47,527 bases of DNA from Enterospora canceri (GCA_002087915.1 LWDP01000008.1:1-47527), one strand, 5' to 3'. Shown: positions 25,065 through 34,776, counted from the first letter of the stretch. The notes: generated by a model not told the origin, from the letters alone. Program-made: numbers and translations.

Positions 25065-26882
25065 ATGAATATTCAGAAAAAGAGCATCTTTGAAGAAGTA
25101 GAAGAGGTGGTGGAACAATCGGATAGAAGCCACGAGTGCGACGAAGAGCAGAGTGAAGAGCAGGAGAAGCAGGCAGAAGAGAGGTTGAACCAATCTATTG
25201 CCATTTTGAGCGAACTCAAGCATAAGATTTATTCGTATGGGAAAATGAACCAAAACGCCCTGAGAAATCTGAGATGCATTTTGGACGAGTTGTTGAATTG
25301 GACTGGAAGTGAAATCAGTTTCAAGCCAAACACGGTGATGCTTGAACTGTTGGATGAATTGGCATTCGTCAGGGCAAAGGACGACTTCTATCTGATTCTG
25401 GTGCATGCAATGCATTGCAACAAGACGTATTCGACTGCACTTTCGGTGTTGAATTTGATGATAAAACACAAACAATTTGTGCCTGATTTGTTCAAAACAA
25501 AGAGATTCGCATTTTTCATATCAGAAAAGCTACTTGAAGAAATCACGGCACTACAAACGAACAAGACCAAGGAAGAAGCACAGAAGATCATGTCAGAGAA
25601 GAGTATTGAAAGTTGCTTCAATTCAGAGACAGAAAATACAATTGGATCCAGTAATTCAATAAGGCGACTGATTCAATTTGCCACAAAAATCATCCAATTC
25701 CATAGGCCATTTTCATACACGCTTCAAAGTGTCAACTTCTTCAGCCTGTTGAATTTGTTGATCATCAAGGAGACTGCTGAGTTGTACAACGTGGTATTTG
25801 ATGGCTTGGATTCTGGTTTCGTAGAATGCGAGGTTGTGAAAGGTGTTTCAAGTGATCTATACAAGAACTACGCTGATGGAGCAGTATTCGAAATCAGGAG
25901 ACGGGGATTGGAGGAAGAGCAGCTATTGAGAAACAAAATTCTGTTTGAATTTAAGACGAATGAGGGAAGAAATAGGGGCACTAGGGATGATGAAGCACTC
26001 TTCTACGATCTTCAGGTGACAATCCTGGTGGATTTGGTGGAATATTTTGTGGAAGACATGCATCCAGTGATGGCATACAAACCAATTGGATACATAAGGA
26101 ACGAGATCATTGGAGTGATCAAAGAAAAATACGCCGAATACGACAGAATCAGGAACAAAAATCGCAAGGTATCAAAAGTCCAGATTAAAAAGATCACTGA
26201 TGAAATAGAAAATTGGTTGATCTACTACAGAAAACACCTGGAACTTGGAAACAGGGTGCATTCAACACTTCTCAAATCAATTTTGTACAACATCAACCTC
26301 ACCAAGCAAACCAGGTACAACAGCCTGATGATTGCATTCCACCACATCAATGACTTTGAATCACGTTCATACATCAATTTGATCAACATCAGAAACGTAT
26401 TCAACTGCCTGGAATACAGTTTATCAGTTTCTGATACCCTAAAAATAGTTGAAATCCTGAAAGTGATATACAACAAGGAGAGTAACAAACACTACAAACC
26501 AACCTATTTGGTAGTGCTACGATCTGTTCTAATCAGACTTGAGGCGTGTGATGATGAATCTGATTCTCTGATCAGTGCCATTGGTTGGATCCAGGCGTAT
26601 TTCAAGGACTTCGTCGATTTCATCAGGGCTGATCAAGTGAACTGTGCTGAAATTCTGATTCAGCCTGCAATTTCAAAGAAGAAAGCAAGGCAAAAGACGT
26701 ACGAATTGGACCAGGAAGATGAGTTGGATCTGCTTCAACGTGCTGAAAACCTGATCAACACCGATAACTTTGTGATGAGTCACCAAAGTGTGATTGAATC
26801 AGAAATCGACAAACTGCCTGAGAAGAAGGAGACTCGCAACTTCCTGGGTGATTCTGACTCAAATCCACAGAATGCCCCTTAA
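25065..26882 (+). CDS. Large helical protein, unknown (605 residues)
   Basis: An acidic N-terminus (EEVEEVVEQSDRSHECDEEQ) is followed by repeated amphipathic helices across about 50-540 with no membrane spans, giving the impression of a helical-repeat scaffold. The C-terminus is again acidic and polar (KKARQKTYELDQEDELD...). I recognise no family. CCCTTGTGC precedes the ATG at 25065; an in-frame TTG at 25059 is ignored. The stop codon TAA (26880-26882) is followed after one base by the ATG of the next gene, whose CCCC signal lies inside this reading frame, so this C-terminal sequence is constrained by two functions. Confidence 0.7.
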   Translation: MNIQKKSIFEEVEEVVEQSDRSHECDEEQSEEQEKQAEERLNQSIAILSELKHKIYSYGKMNQNALRNLRCILDELLNWTGSEISFKPNTVMLELLDELAFVRAKDDFYLILVHAMHCNKTYSTALSVLNLMIKHKQFVPDLFKTKRFAFFISEKLLEEITALQTNKTKEEAQKIMSEKSIESCFNSETENTIGSSNSIRRLIQFATKIIQFHRPFSYTLQSVNFFSLLNLLIIKETAELYNVVFDGLDSGFVECEVVKGVSSDLYKNYADGAVFEIRRRGLEEEQLLRNKILFEFKTNEGRNRGTRDDEALFYDLQVTILVDLVEYFVEDMHPVMAYKPIGYIRNEIIGVIKEKYAEYDRIRNKNRKVSKVQIKKITDEIENWLIYYRKHLELGNRVHSTLLKSILYNINLTKQTRYNSLMIAFHHINDFESRSYINLINIRNVFNCLEYSLSVSDTLKIVEILKVIYNKESNKHYKPTYLVVLRSVLIRLEACDDESDSLISAIGWIQAYFKDFVDFIRADQVNCAEILIQPAISKKKARQKTYELDQEDELDLLQRAENLINTDNFVMSHQSVIESEIDKLPEKKETRNFLGDSDSNPQNAP

Positions 26883-26883
26883 A

Positions 26884-27567
26884 ATGAACATATTTTTTGG
26901 ATCTATTTCTGCTGCAATAGTACCGGTCTCAGCTGCCAATCTGCTGTATCCCCTGAACACTGACACTGATTCGCGTATTAAAAAAGAGACCATCATCAAC
27001 AGAAACATCGTAGTTGAATTCAATGGCCCATTTGAGCAAATTGGCATCGATTGCGTCCTTCACACAATTTACGAGTACAAAATTGAGGAGAAATCAAACA
27101 GAGTCAGCCAATACTTCTATGAAAACAGCAGATTCATTGACGTAGGTGCCAGCTGCAAGCTCAGGGACACGACACTCACCATTTCCATCAACAATGTCCC
27201 AGATAACGTGCTCTATTTCTACTACTGTTTTAGAATCAAGTACCCAAATGGTATTGAAATTGGTATTTTGGACGAAACGGTGTACACAAAGGAGAATAGC
27301 GAGCCAAAGAGAATCAAACTCACAGACCTTGATGGCCACACACACCCAATGAGCAAGCAGCACCGTGACATGATATTCAAGGACACCTCAAGTGTAGCAC
27401 AAAACATGAAAATACGAAATGTTCGTCACAACAAGGCTGAATTGGCCAACAAATTGGTGATAATCTGCCTAGTAATTGGGGTAGTACTGGCATTCATCTC
27501 ATTTGTTCTAGAACGAAACTACGAGACCAAGAGAAAAGAGAGCGACGATGAACTAATTGATCAGTGA
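26884..27567 (+). CDS. Type I membrane protein A of an adjacent pair
   Basis: A 227-residue protein with a probable signal peptide (MNIFFGSISAAIVPVSAA), an ectodomain of about 165 residues with strand-rich blocks (NRNIVVEFNGP, IGIDCVLHTIYEYK, TTLTISINNVP), two or more Cys, and one C-terminal membrane span (LVIICLVIGVVLAFISFVL) before a short charged tail. The ATG at 26884 comes one base after the stop of the upstream gene and is marked by CCCCTTAAA. The ectodomain start shares an NRxIV..FN.P pattern with the next gene. No known family is recognised; surface or ER location is inferred. Confidence 0.7.
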   Translation: MNIFFGSISAAIVPVSAANLLYPLNTDTDSRIKKETIINRNIVVEFNGPFEQIGIDCVLHTIYEYKIEEKSNRVSQYFYENSRFIDVGASCKLRDTTLTISINNVPDNVLYFYYCFRIKYPNGIEIGILDETVYTKENSEPKRIKLTDLDGHTHPMSKQHRDMIFKDTSSVAQNMKIRNVRHNKAELANKLVIICLVIGVVLAFISFVLERNYETKRKESDDELIDQ

Positions 27568-27616
27568 TCCAGGTTGTCCACACTCCCTGAATCACTAAAA
27601 ATATCCCCTATTTCCG

Positions 27617-28297
27617 ATGCTATGGAACTTGATTCAACTCATCAAAAATGCAGCCGTTGGAGACCAAACACAGGTTGGAACTCTCATCAACGACTCGCAG
27701 TGCAACAGACTGATCGTCACAGTCGACTTCAACAAGCCAGTCCTCATCGACAGTGCCCAAATTGTGTTCATCAAATACAGTGACGCAATTCAGGGCAGCA
27801 CCTTCGTCCACCTCCACAAGAGCCTCTACCTCGACCTATCCAAGTTCACTACGACTGAACTAAAGAAGAATGAGCTGACTACGAAGACTCTTGAAATAAC
27901 GAACCTAAGGAAGTTCATTAAGGAATATGCTGGGGTAGCAGGTCGATTGGAATCAGCCCAGTACAACGAGATGTTTGTTTTGTTCAAAATGCTCTTTTTC
28001 ACCAGAAACAGCGGCACCTTCTCGACGCCTCTCCTGACTTTCACTGGTGACGTGGTCAAGAAGCTGCCATACGCGGAATACGAGACATTTTGGATCCAGA
28101 AGTCGCTCTACCGGGTGACAGCAGCCCCGAGACAGCGGTTCCGCCGCTTCCACGTGGCCAGGACGTTCCTGACGATCGCAGCCGTCCTCTTTCTCGTCGG
28201 AGTCCTCCTTGTCCTTGCCAAGTGGTACATCGAGTACAAGAAATACGGTAGAAGAATCAAGAAGGCCTATAACAAAATTGAGGGAGTTGGTAGGTAG
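27617..28297 (+). CDS. Type I membrane protein B of an adjacent pair
   Basis: A 226-residue protein of the same size and layout as its upstream neighbour. It has a weakly hydrophobic N-terminus (MLWNLIQLIKNAAV), then CNRLIVTVDFNKPVLIDSAQ and IVFIKYSD, a helical/strand ectodomain and one C-terminal span (FLTIAAVLFLVGVLLVLAKWYI) with a basic tail (YKKYGRRIKKAYNK). NR.IV..FN.P is shared with protein A at the same place, so the two may be diverged tandem duplicates. CCCC at 27605-27608 lies nine bases before the ATG. The second half is visibly richer in G and C than the first. The family is unknown. Confidence 0.7.
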   Translation: MLWNLIQLIKNAAVGDQTQVGTLINDSQCNRLIVTVDFNKPVLIDSAQIVFIKYSDAIQGSTFVHLHKSLYLDLSKFTTTELKKNELTTKTLEITNLRKFIKEYAGVAGRLESAQYNEMFVLFKMLFFTRNSGTFSTPLLTFTGDVVKKLPYAEYETFWIQKSLYRVTAAPRQRFRRFHVARTFLTIAAVLFLVGVLLVLAKWYIEYKKYGRRIKKAYNKIEGVGR

Positions 28298-28306
28298 TTA
28301 ACTTAT

Positions 28307-30154
28307 TTATGCGATGATGTTTATCTTGCTCTGGAGCCTCTTTGTGTAGAGGTTGGCTGGTGTCCCGTAGACGTTGATGATTCCGATCTCATTGAGCTTC
28401 TCCTCGAGCATCGCATTCCCGCCCATGTCGATGTACGAGCATCCTGTGAGATCGAGGGTGAATCCCGATTCCAGGTACTGCAGGTCGACTGCAAACTCAT
28501 CGAGTGTCAGGAAGTAGACTGGATAGTCGATCTTGACGTACTTAAGCGTGTTGTAGTTGACTTCGTCGCCATAAACCGGCTTCACCTGCCTCTTTCGACC
28601 TGCTATTGCTGCCTTCAGAACGGATAGACTTATTGCTGCAATCACGAAGCAGAATCCCAGGGCTGTTGAACAGAAGTAGCTGAGAACGACGCCTGCTGCC
28701 CAAATTGTTGCATCTGTCCCATTCATTGCCCTAAATGGCTCGTAGCCGTAGCACTGGATGAAGACCATCCCCATGTACGAGAGCAGAACGTGGCCTACGA
28801 GAAGTGGAATGTACTCGACCACGAATGGTAGGGCGATTCCCAGGAGAGCAAAGACGCCTGCGAATACCAGGGCAAATTGGCTGTAGCCACAGCCCAGTTT
28901 CGCCACCAGAAGCGAGTAGCAGTTGACGAAGTAGGAAGGAAACCCGACGACTGAGGTGGCTGCGTTACTCAGTGCCTGTGCCTTCCACTCCCTGTTCAGG
29001 TCGTAGTCTCCCTCCTTCCCGGTGCAGCTGACGAATGATGGCACATTCACGTTGATGTGGATCATGTTGAATATCGTGACGGTGATGATTTCACCGATGT
29101 TCTCGAGGAGGCAGCTGATGATCATCCCAAAATCAACTCCAGTCGTCGTTTGATCAGTGAACTTGAAAATGGCTGAGACACCCGTGTTTAGGGCACCGGT
29201 GAAGAAGACCGGTTTGAAAAGGGGCGCCTCCTTCTTGAGACTGAGGTGCCAGACGAGGTGGACGGCAGCAGCAACGGCGACAGCCGCTGCTGGAAGCAGA
29301 AACTGAAATGGGGCGAAGTTGTCGATGGCCCAGACCACCGCAGCCAGCCCGAGCACCAGTGCGACGTATCCGTAGCTCTTCACTGCCCAGAGATCCGTCT
29401 TCTCCCCAGCGGCCGTCTTTGCCTCCTTCACCCGCTCAAAGAGCTCCTTTGCGTCGCTGATTGGGTCTTTGAGCATAAACAGCCCAATCGCAAGCATCAC
29501 CGCATTCACCGCAAGAAGTGGCACCTTCTTGCACGCATTTCCAAGCTTCTTTTGGGCGACGAGCCCAGAGGCGCCTGCGAAGAGCAGCGTCGTGAACGAG
29601 CAGACGACCCACGTGCAGAGCGCAGACTGCGCCGCGATGACGTCATCAGACGCATTCGCGTTCTGCTTCGTCAGCTCACGCGCCACAATTCGGTGGCAGG
29701 CGCCTGAGATCGAGTTGAACGACTGTTTGGCCTCGAGGATCACGCCGGCAACGAAGGCCGTGTTCAGGCTGCTTGCGAAGTTGAAGACGACGTTGCTTAG
29801 GACGGTGCCAGCACAAAATGCAACCAGGCTCAGTGTACGACACATTTCACCAAAGACATCGGATCCACGAGAGTCATCCGCCTTGAACAGGTCTTTTCCA
29901 AACGAAATGAAGTCGCAGAGTGTCATGATCGCAGCAGTGGCAGCACTGATGGCACCTGCTTTGATTCCACTGAGATTGTCGCTCTTCTCAGGCTCAACGA
30001 CCATTTCAGGGCCGTCTTTATCAAGTTGTTCAGCACCACAAATGTTGTCATTTTTAGTGCTGTCATTTTCAGTATTGACATTGACATTGTTCTCAATGTT
30101 GTCACTGTCATTACTATTAGTATTCTCAACACCCTCAACACCATTGTCACTCAT
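28307..30154 (-). CDS. SulP-family anion transporter with STAS domain
   Basis: A 615-residue protein. The first 55 residues are low-complexity Asn/Asp/Glu/Thr (tandem NxE/NxN runs), followed by about 11-12 membrane spans and a C-terminal cytoplasmic STAS domain (about 535-610: VYFLTLDEFAVDLQYLESGF, then LDLTGCSYIDMGGNAMLEEK). STAS with a D[LC].GCS.ID...N core and the SulP-like membrane region identify an SLC26/SulP-type transporter of sulfate, bicarbonate or related anions, close to the vacuolar Ygr125w type in yeast. CCCCAA precedes the ATG at 30154. The codon use of the membrane part is strikingly GC-rich. The substrate cannot be inferred. Confidence 0.75.
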   Translation of the reverse strand: MSDNGVEGVENTNSNDSDNIENNVNVNTENDSTKNDNICGAEQLDKDGPEMVVEPEKSDNLSGIKAGAISAATAAIMTLCDFISFGKDLFKADDSRGSDVFGEMCRTLSLVAFCAGTVLSNVVFNFASSLNTAFVAGVILEAKQSFNSISGACHRIVARELTKQNANASDDVIAAQSALCTWVVCSFTTLLFAGASGLVAQKKLGNACKKVPLLAVNAVMLAIGLFMLKDPISDAKELFERVKEAKTAAGEKTDLWAVKSYGYVALVLGLAAVVWAIDNFAPFQFLLPAAAVAVAAAVHLVWHLSLKKEAPLFKPVFFTGALNTGVSAIFKFTDQTTTGVDFGMIISCLLENIGEIITVTIFNMIHINVNVPSFVSCTGKEGDYDLNREWKAQALSNAATSVVGFPSYFVNCYSLLVAKLGCGYSQFALVFAGVFALLGIALPFVVEYIPLLVGHVLLSYMGMVFIQCYGYEPFRAMNGTDATIWAAGVVLSYFCSTALGFCFVIAAISLSVLKAAIAGRKRQVKPVYGDEVNYNTLKYVKIDYPVYFLTLDEFAVDLQYLESGFTLDLTGCSYIDMGGNAMLEEKLNEIGIINVYGTPANLYTKRLQSKINIIA

Positions 30155-30277
30155 TTGGGGTAAAAATATTCAAATGTAAAATATTTGATTAATTTAATTT
30201 GTGATCATTTAATCAAAATACTGTTTGACACTCTCTACTGTTTCGTATCTGTTGAAACAGTATTGTATTTCTGGGTC

Positions 30278-30748
30278 ATGTACGAGTCATTGCTGAGGAA
30301 TGGGAGTGAGAAGGTTCTCTTTGGCTCATTCATTGGAACACGTGAGACCGAGACTGAGTTCGTGGCCAGTGTAACTGGAATCAGGGAGAAGAACGGCCTA
30401 CTTGCTGCCGAAGTTGAGTTGGATGGGCCAAGTGGAACCAAAGAGAGATTCACGTGGCTGTTTGAGACCAAGAAGCAGCTGACTGCCCAGGTGGAAGAGT
30501 GCTATTCGATGCTGGTCAGGTTGGGACTCTTCTACCAGGAACTGCTTGGGATGCTTCAGAGTGGGACACGGGTGGACGTAGCCAGTAGCAAGTTGGATAA
30601 CACGGTGGAGATGGAGAGGAAGCTGGCTTTGTTGAATGAGCTGTTCAGGAAGACAGCAGAAGTAGAGAAGAATCAACGTAGGATGAATGATGAACTAAGT
30701 GATAAGATCAATGAACTACTATGCCTATTTTGTGGAGATGGTAGATAA
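30278..30748 (+). CDS. Small unknown helical protein (156 residues)
   Basis: An ATG at 30278 opens 156 codons. The first 60 residues look like strands (VLFGSFIGTRETETEFVASV, LLAAEVELDGPSG), and the remainder is helical with a coiled-coil-like end (MERKLALLNELFRKTAEVEK). No family is recognised. The frame is open upstream to 30185 but only via TTG; the ATG has no CCC tract, although GGGTC precedes it. Divergent from the SulP gene by 123 bp and convergent with SPF1, stops 47 bp apart. Confidence 0.6.
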   Translation: MYESLLRNGSEKVLFGSFIGTRETETEFVASVTGIREKNGLLAAEVELDGPSGTKERFTWLFETKKQLTAQVEECYSMLVRLGLFYQELLGMLQSGTRVDVASSKLDNTVEMERKLALLNELFRKTAEVEKNQRRMNDELSDKINELLCLFCGDGR

Positions 30749-30794
30749 CGTAGTTATGATTATAATTATAGGGGGTGTATCACATATTAGGTGA

Positions 30795-33700
30795 CTACTT
30801 ATTCTTCTTACTATCCTTACTACTACTATTATTACTACTATCCTTACTACCCTTATTACTACCCTTACTACTCTTTTCACCCCTGTGTAGCATCCTGTCC
30901 TTACAAACCAAATCGATGATCCAAGTCAGCCCAATCATTGCAACACACAATCCAATCAGTCCACTCTTCCTTCCACCGAGATCAACGCATCCAAGCCACT
31001 CGTTCAGGTCTCCATGGATATTCAGAATGATATTCAGTGGAATTCCAAGCATGCAAACAAGAGAGAGCAGGAGCATTGGATTCTCAGAAATATCCTCCCT
31101 GAATGGTCTACCAATGTAGTTGAATGCAAATGTAGCAATGGTCTGAACCATTCCTAGGGCAAATACAGCCGTATTCAGGGAACCAGGGGCAAACTTGGTT
31201 GACTCACCTGATTTGGTTGATTCACTTGATAAATTGTGACCAGTGAAGTAGCGGACCACGAGAGCATCGTCGCCAAAGAGCCAGACCAGGGCAACGAAGC
31301 AGAGGGTGTGGAGGGCGCCCTGGAGCAGGACGCTGCAGACGAGGCCGGTGCTGAAGATCGAGTCGGCAACGCGGCGGCCGTCTACGACGTCGAGCGTCTT
31401 GCCGCGACTGATCGCGTTGAAGGCGAGGGAGTTCAGGACGCCAAGTGAGAGCATCTGCTTCTCGCTGAACTTGATTTCAAAGAGGTCGAGTAGGCCAATT
31501 GTGAAGGCAGAAATAAGCGAATTCAGGGCAAGGATCTTGTACATCTGGACAGTCGTGGAGGCAGAGGAGCGGCCCTGGAGGACGATGTCGATGACTGGGC
31601 GCAGGCTGCTCGACCGAATCGTGAATGGCGCAGCCACTGACGCATCTCCAGGCTTGAACTGCGAAACAGTCTCAGTTAAGCTTAAAGTGGATTCATGCGC
31701 AGGAGACGACTCCTTAGAACAGGCTAAGACTGCGACGCCCACGTCGGCCGCCTTCAGCGCCCCGACGTCGTTGGTTCCGTCTCCAACCATCATCGTCCTC
31801 TTCCCTGCTCGCCTGTACCACTCCACAATCCGCTCCTTGTGGGACGGATCTGCCCTGGCAAATACGCCGTATTCACCAACTCGACTTGTTTGAAGCACCG
31901 AGTCGATTTCGGAGCCAACTGCGATCTCGCCGCCCACTCCCAGGCGGGCTGCGACTGACTGGGCCGTGTGCCTGTTGTCTCCTGTGATCATCACCACACG
32001 ATGGTTGCTTCCTATCAGCTGCCTCACAGTCTCCTTCGCGTATTCCTTAATTTCAGTTCCAAAAAGAAGAAAGCAGCAAAATGTCAGGTTGCTGTGGTCC
32101 ATCTCGTTCTTCTCCTCCTGTGTGACACTGTATCGACCACTTATCTCCTTGTACGCAACTGCTATGACTCGATGGCCCTCTTTTGCGTATTCTTCATATT
32201 CGTCATAATTTGTTACCTCACTTTCTAGCAGTTTTGCTACTGTTTCTGGTGCTCCCTTTGTAACCAGAAATCGTCTTCCACCGTGTTCGACAATCACAGA
32301 CTGACGCCTGCTTTCTGAGCTGAACGGGTATTCAGCCACCTTCGTGAAATCAGAAACAAAGCGATTCTTCTTCTGCAGGTAGTCGAAGATGGCCATGTCG
32401 AGTGGATCACCATCAAACTTGTTTTCAATCAGTTGGAGATCGTTACAGCAACTCAGAAGGAAGTCAGTGTATGAATCATCCTCAAATTGGACTACATCAA
32501 TTAGTTTCAGGGTGTTTTCAGTCAGAGTTCCTGTTTTATCAAAGCAGCAGACATTCAGCTTCCCAGCCTGCTGAATTCGGTAGGGCTCCAGGCAGTAGAT
32601 TCCCTTTAGGAAGAGTGATCGAACGGCCATCTGGACAGATGTGCCCATTTCAAGGGGCAGCTCAAACGGAATTGAGTTGGTGAAGAGGATCACGATGTCG
32701 AGAAAGAGGGCGTGGCCTCTTTTGGTGCTGTAGAAGAACATCAGAATTGATGCAAGGACTGAGATTGTCGAAAGTGCAATGACGAACTTCAGTGCCTCCT
32801 TGTCGTACTTCAGCTCGTCTGAGAGGAGCATCTTGTTCAGAAGAATCCCCTTTTCAGTCTCAAAGCCCGTTTTCAGAACAAGGCACTTTGTGGGCTGGAG
32901 GACTTTGAGGACTTCGGTGCCTGAAAAAAGCAGGTGCTTTTTGTGCTTCGATTCGTCAAAGAAGTCGCTGGTTTTGGAGTTTGAGACTGCGTTTTTGACC
33001 AGTGGAACCGACTCGCCTGAGAGCATCGCCTCGTTCACGACGGCACTGCCATCGAGGATGAGCATGTCGCAGGTGACAGAAGACTTCTGGTTGCTGAGGA
33101 CGATGACGTCACCAGGAACCAGGGCAGTGGAGCTGATTTTGGTTTCTGACTTCTTTTTGATCACAGTGACAGGGGTTTCGACAATCTCGTAGTTCTGGAA
33201 CATCTTGAGCGTGACAAGGTGATTCAGTGTCATGGCGCCCTCAGCCCCAAAGGAGACTGCAATTGAGAAGAGCGAGTTCAGGACGTAGTCGTCAAAGAGT
33301 GTCAGAATCGATGAGAAGATCGAGAAGCAGAAGAGGGGGCTTGTGATCTGCTCCTTGAAGAGGGAGACGAACGTGCGACGTGGGAACTGGAGCGTGTTCT
33401 TGGGGAAATGATCCTGGTATTTCTGACAGTAGTCGCCATTCATCAGCTCTTGTAGCGTGTAGTTCCACTGTGGTGATATCTTTTTGACTGTTTTGTTATT
33501 CAAATTCTCTATGAAATATTTCTCATTATTGAAAACGAAAAACATCTTCAGGCCTTCTTTCTTGAAATCCTCCTTGAATATTCTGCATATTTCATTCTGG
33601 TAGAAAATGAAGAGATTTTCGATGGTAGAGAGCTGAGAGAGGTCTTTGTGCTCAGTGAAGCATTCAAAGATGTGGATTTTGCTGGACCAGTAAGTTGCAA

Positions 33701-33860
33701 GAAACAGGCACAGGGAAGAAGTCAATAAGACTATTCCGAGTTCGTACCAGATGCGACTTAGGGCGAGTAGGGGTGCAAATACAAGCGGTAGCATGTAAAG
33801 TGAGAGATACCAAGGTCTCTCGGTGTAGAATTTGGTTGTGTTCGATCTTGTGCTATTCAT
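30795..33860 (-). CDS. SPF1: P5A-type P-ATPase (Spf1/ATP13A1)
   Basis: A 1021-residue P-type ATPase. P5A identity comes from the P-x-E-L-P motif variant IPFELPLE (398-405) and the stretch YCLEPYRIQQAGKLNVCCF before the phosphorylation motif DKTGT (441-445). Actuator SGES (281-284), TGDN (626-629) and the hinge GDGTNDVGALK (693-703) are intact, so it should be active. P5A ATPases extract misinserted helices from the ER membrane. It is shorter than yeast Spf1 (1215 residues). The last 28 residues are a Ser/Lys/Asn low-complexity tail (SSKGSNKGSKDSSNN) encoded by the repetitive DNA at 30800-30880. CCCCAC precedes the ATG at 33860. Confidence 0.92.
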   Translation of the reverse strand: MNSTRSNTTKFYTERPWYLSLYMLPLVFAPLLALSRIWYELGIVLLTSSLCLFLATYWSSKIHIFECFTEHKDLSQLSTIENLFIFYQNEICRIFKEDFKKEGLKMFFVFNNEKYFIENLNNKTVKKISPQWNYTLQELMNGDYCQKYQDHFPKNTLQFPRRTFVSLFKEQITSPLFCFSIFSSILTLFDDYVLNSLFSIAVSFGAEGAMTLNHLVTLKMFQNYEIVETPVTVIKKKSETKISSTALVPGDVIVLSNQKSSVTCDMLILDGSAVVNEAMLSGESVPLVKNAVSNSKTSDFFDESKHKKHLLFSGTEVLKVLQPTKCLVLKTGFETEKGILLNKMLLSDELKYDKEALKFVIALSTISVLASILMFFYSTKRGHALFLDIVILFTNSIPFELPLEMGTSVQMAVRSLFLKGIYCLEPYRIQQAGKLNVCCFDKTGTLTENTLKLIDVVQFEDDSYTDFLLSCCNDLQLIENKFDGDPLDMAIFDYLQKKNRFVSDFTKVAEYPFSSESRRQSVIVEHGGRRFLVTKGAPETVAKLLESEVTNYDEYEEYAKEGHRVIAVAYKEISGRYSVTQEEKNEMDHSNLTFCCFLLFGTEIKEYAKETVRQLIGSNHRVVMITGDNRHTAQSVAARLGVGGEIAVGSEIDSVLQTSRVGEYGVFARADPSHKERIVEWYRRAGKRTMMVGDGTNDVGALKAADVGVAVLACSKESSPAHESTLSLTETVSQFKPGDASVAAPFTIRSSSLRPVIDIVLQGRSSASTTVQMYKILALNSLISAFTIGLLDLFEIKFSEKQMLSLGVLNSLAFNAISRGKTLDVVDGRRVADSIFSTGLVCSVLLQGALHTLCFVALVWLFGDDALVVRYFTGHNLSSESTKSGESTKFAPGSLNTAVFALGMVQTIATFAFNYIGRPFREDISENPMLLLSLVCMLGIPLNIILNIHGDLNEWLGCVDLGGRKSGLIGLCVAMIGLTWIIDLVCKDRMLHRGEKSSKGSNKGSKDSSNNSSSKDSKKNK
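30800..30880. repeat. TTACTA/ACCCTTACTA-type microsatellite coding the SPF1 tail
   Basis: The region is built from repeats of TTACTAC, TATCC and TTACCC units, which on the minus strand encode Ser, Lys, Asn and Gly at the end of SPF1. The same kind of sequence makes the Asn/Ser/Lys/Gly insertion in RPN2 (47080-47250). Confidence 0.7.
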
Positions 33861-33933
33861 GTGGGGTAAAATATTTTATGCATTCAAGACTATTTAAGCT
33901 TAAATTACATAAATATAGAAATAAATAATATTT

Positions 33934-34776
33934 ATGCTTATAATGTGTAGACTGCTCTATGGTATTTGCTTGGATGTAGGGGAGGGTGACGAGCGCTTGA
34001 AATACTTGTTATCGGATGCGTTTGAACCTGAATACAACAAGAAAATCACCAGATTGTTCACCAAGTTGGAGAAAATAAAGACATCTGATTATGCTATCGA
34101 AAAACAGAAGTCAGATGTGTTTGAAGGTGTCAATTTGTGTTACCTTGACAAGTGCATGGATGATCTTGGGAAATTATACGAGCAAACGAACAAAATGCTC
34201 TTTGAGATAATTAACAACGCAATATTCCTCTTGGATCATGTTTCTGATGAAGAATCACCAGAATTCCAAAGAGTCAATCTTCTCAAATATTATGCTCTTA
34301 CTCTAAAACACCACAAAGATATTGTTTTAGCTCATAAAAGTAGGATTCCGGGTATCTACGCTAATTCATCCCACAAAGATGCTCTTAAATTCGAAATCAT
34401 CAAATTCAACAGAATTTTATCAGAATTGAAGTCAGATTTAACCTGGATCAGAAACAAGAAGTTTGCTGCAACCAAATCACTTAAAAAATGCATCAGAAAA
34501 AGAACTAGAAACATCAAGACATACAATTTGATCAGATCAGGTGATATTGATCAGTTACCTGACTTCTACAGCAACTTACTTACCAATGGATCTCTCCCAG
34601 AATACACTGAGAAACTCATCAACCTGATTTTATTTCAAAAAGAAATAATCAAAACCACCAAATCTCTGATTGACATGCTCAAAACAAAAGAGGTTGAAAA
34701 CGAATCCCTGATTCTCTTAATGACTCAATACGGTATGAATCTGCCTAGTCATTTCTCCCCTTCACCTCTCTCCTGA
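33934..34776 (+). CDS. Helical, probably secreted protein, unknown (280 residues)
   Basis: The N-terminus (MLIMCRLLYGICLDVG) looks like a short signal peptide, followed by about 255 residues of charged amphipathic helices with few Cys and a Ser/Pro end (HFSPSPLS). There is no CCC tract before the ATG at 33934, as with the two secreted proteins at 14678 and 15451; a TTTAAGCTTAAA palindrome lies at 33893-33904. The 3' end overlaps the convergent PUP3 gene by 32 bp. Codons are AT-rich compared with PUP3. No family is recognised; a lineage-specific exported protein is possible. Confidence 0.65.
   Translation: MLIMCRLLYGICLDVGEGDERLKYLLSDAFEPEYNKKITRLFTKLEKIKTSDYAIEKQKSDVFEGVNLCYLDKCMDDLGKLYEQTNKMLFEIINNAIFLLDHVSDEESPEFQRVNLLKYYALTLKHHKDIVLAHKSRIPGIYANSSHKDALKFEIIKFNRILSELKSDLTWIRNKKFAATKSLKKCIRKRTRNIKTYNLIRSGDIDQLPDFYSNLLTNGSLPEYTEKLINLILFQKEIIKTTKSLIDMLKTKEVENESLILLMTQYGMNLPSHFSPSPLS

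Noticed and set aside
27506..27513. TTCTAGAA as a further heat-shock site
   Set aside because: It lies inside coding sequence, as does another at 40778-40785, so the word alone is not specific; only the duplicated or palindromic promoter cases were kept.
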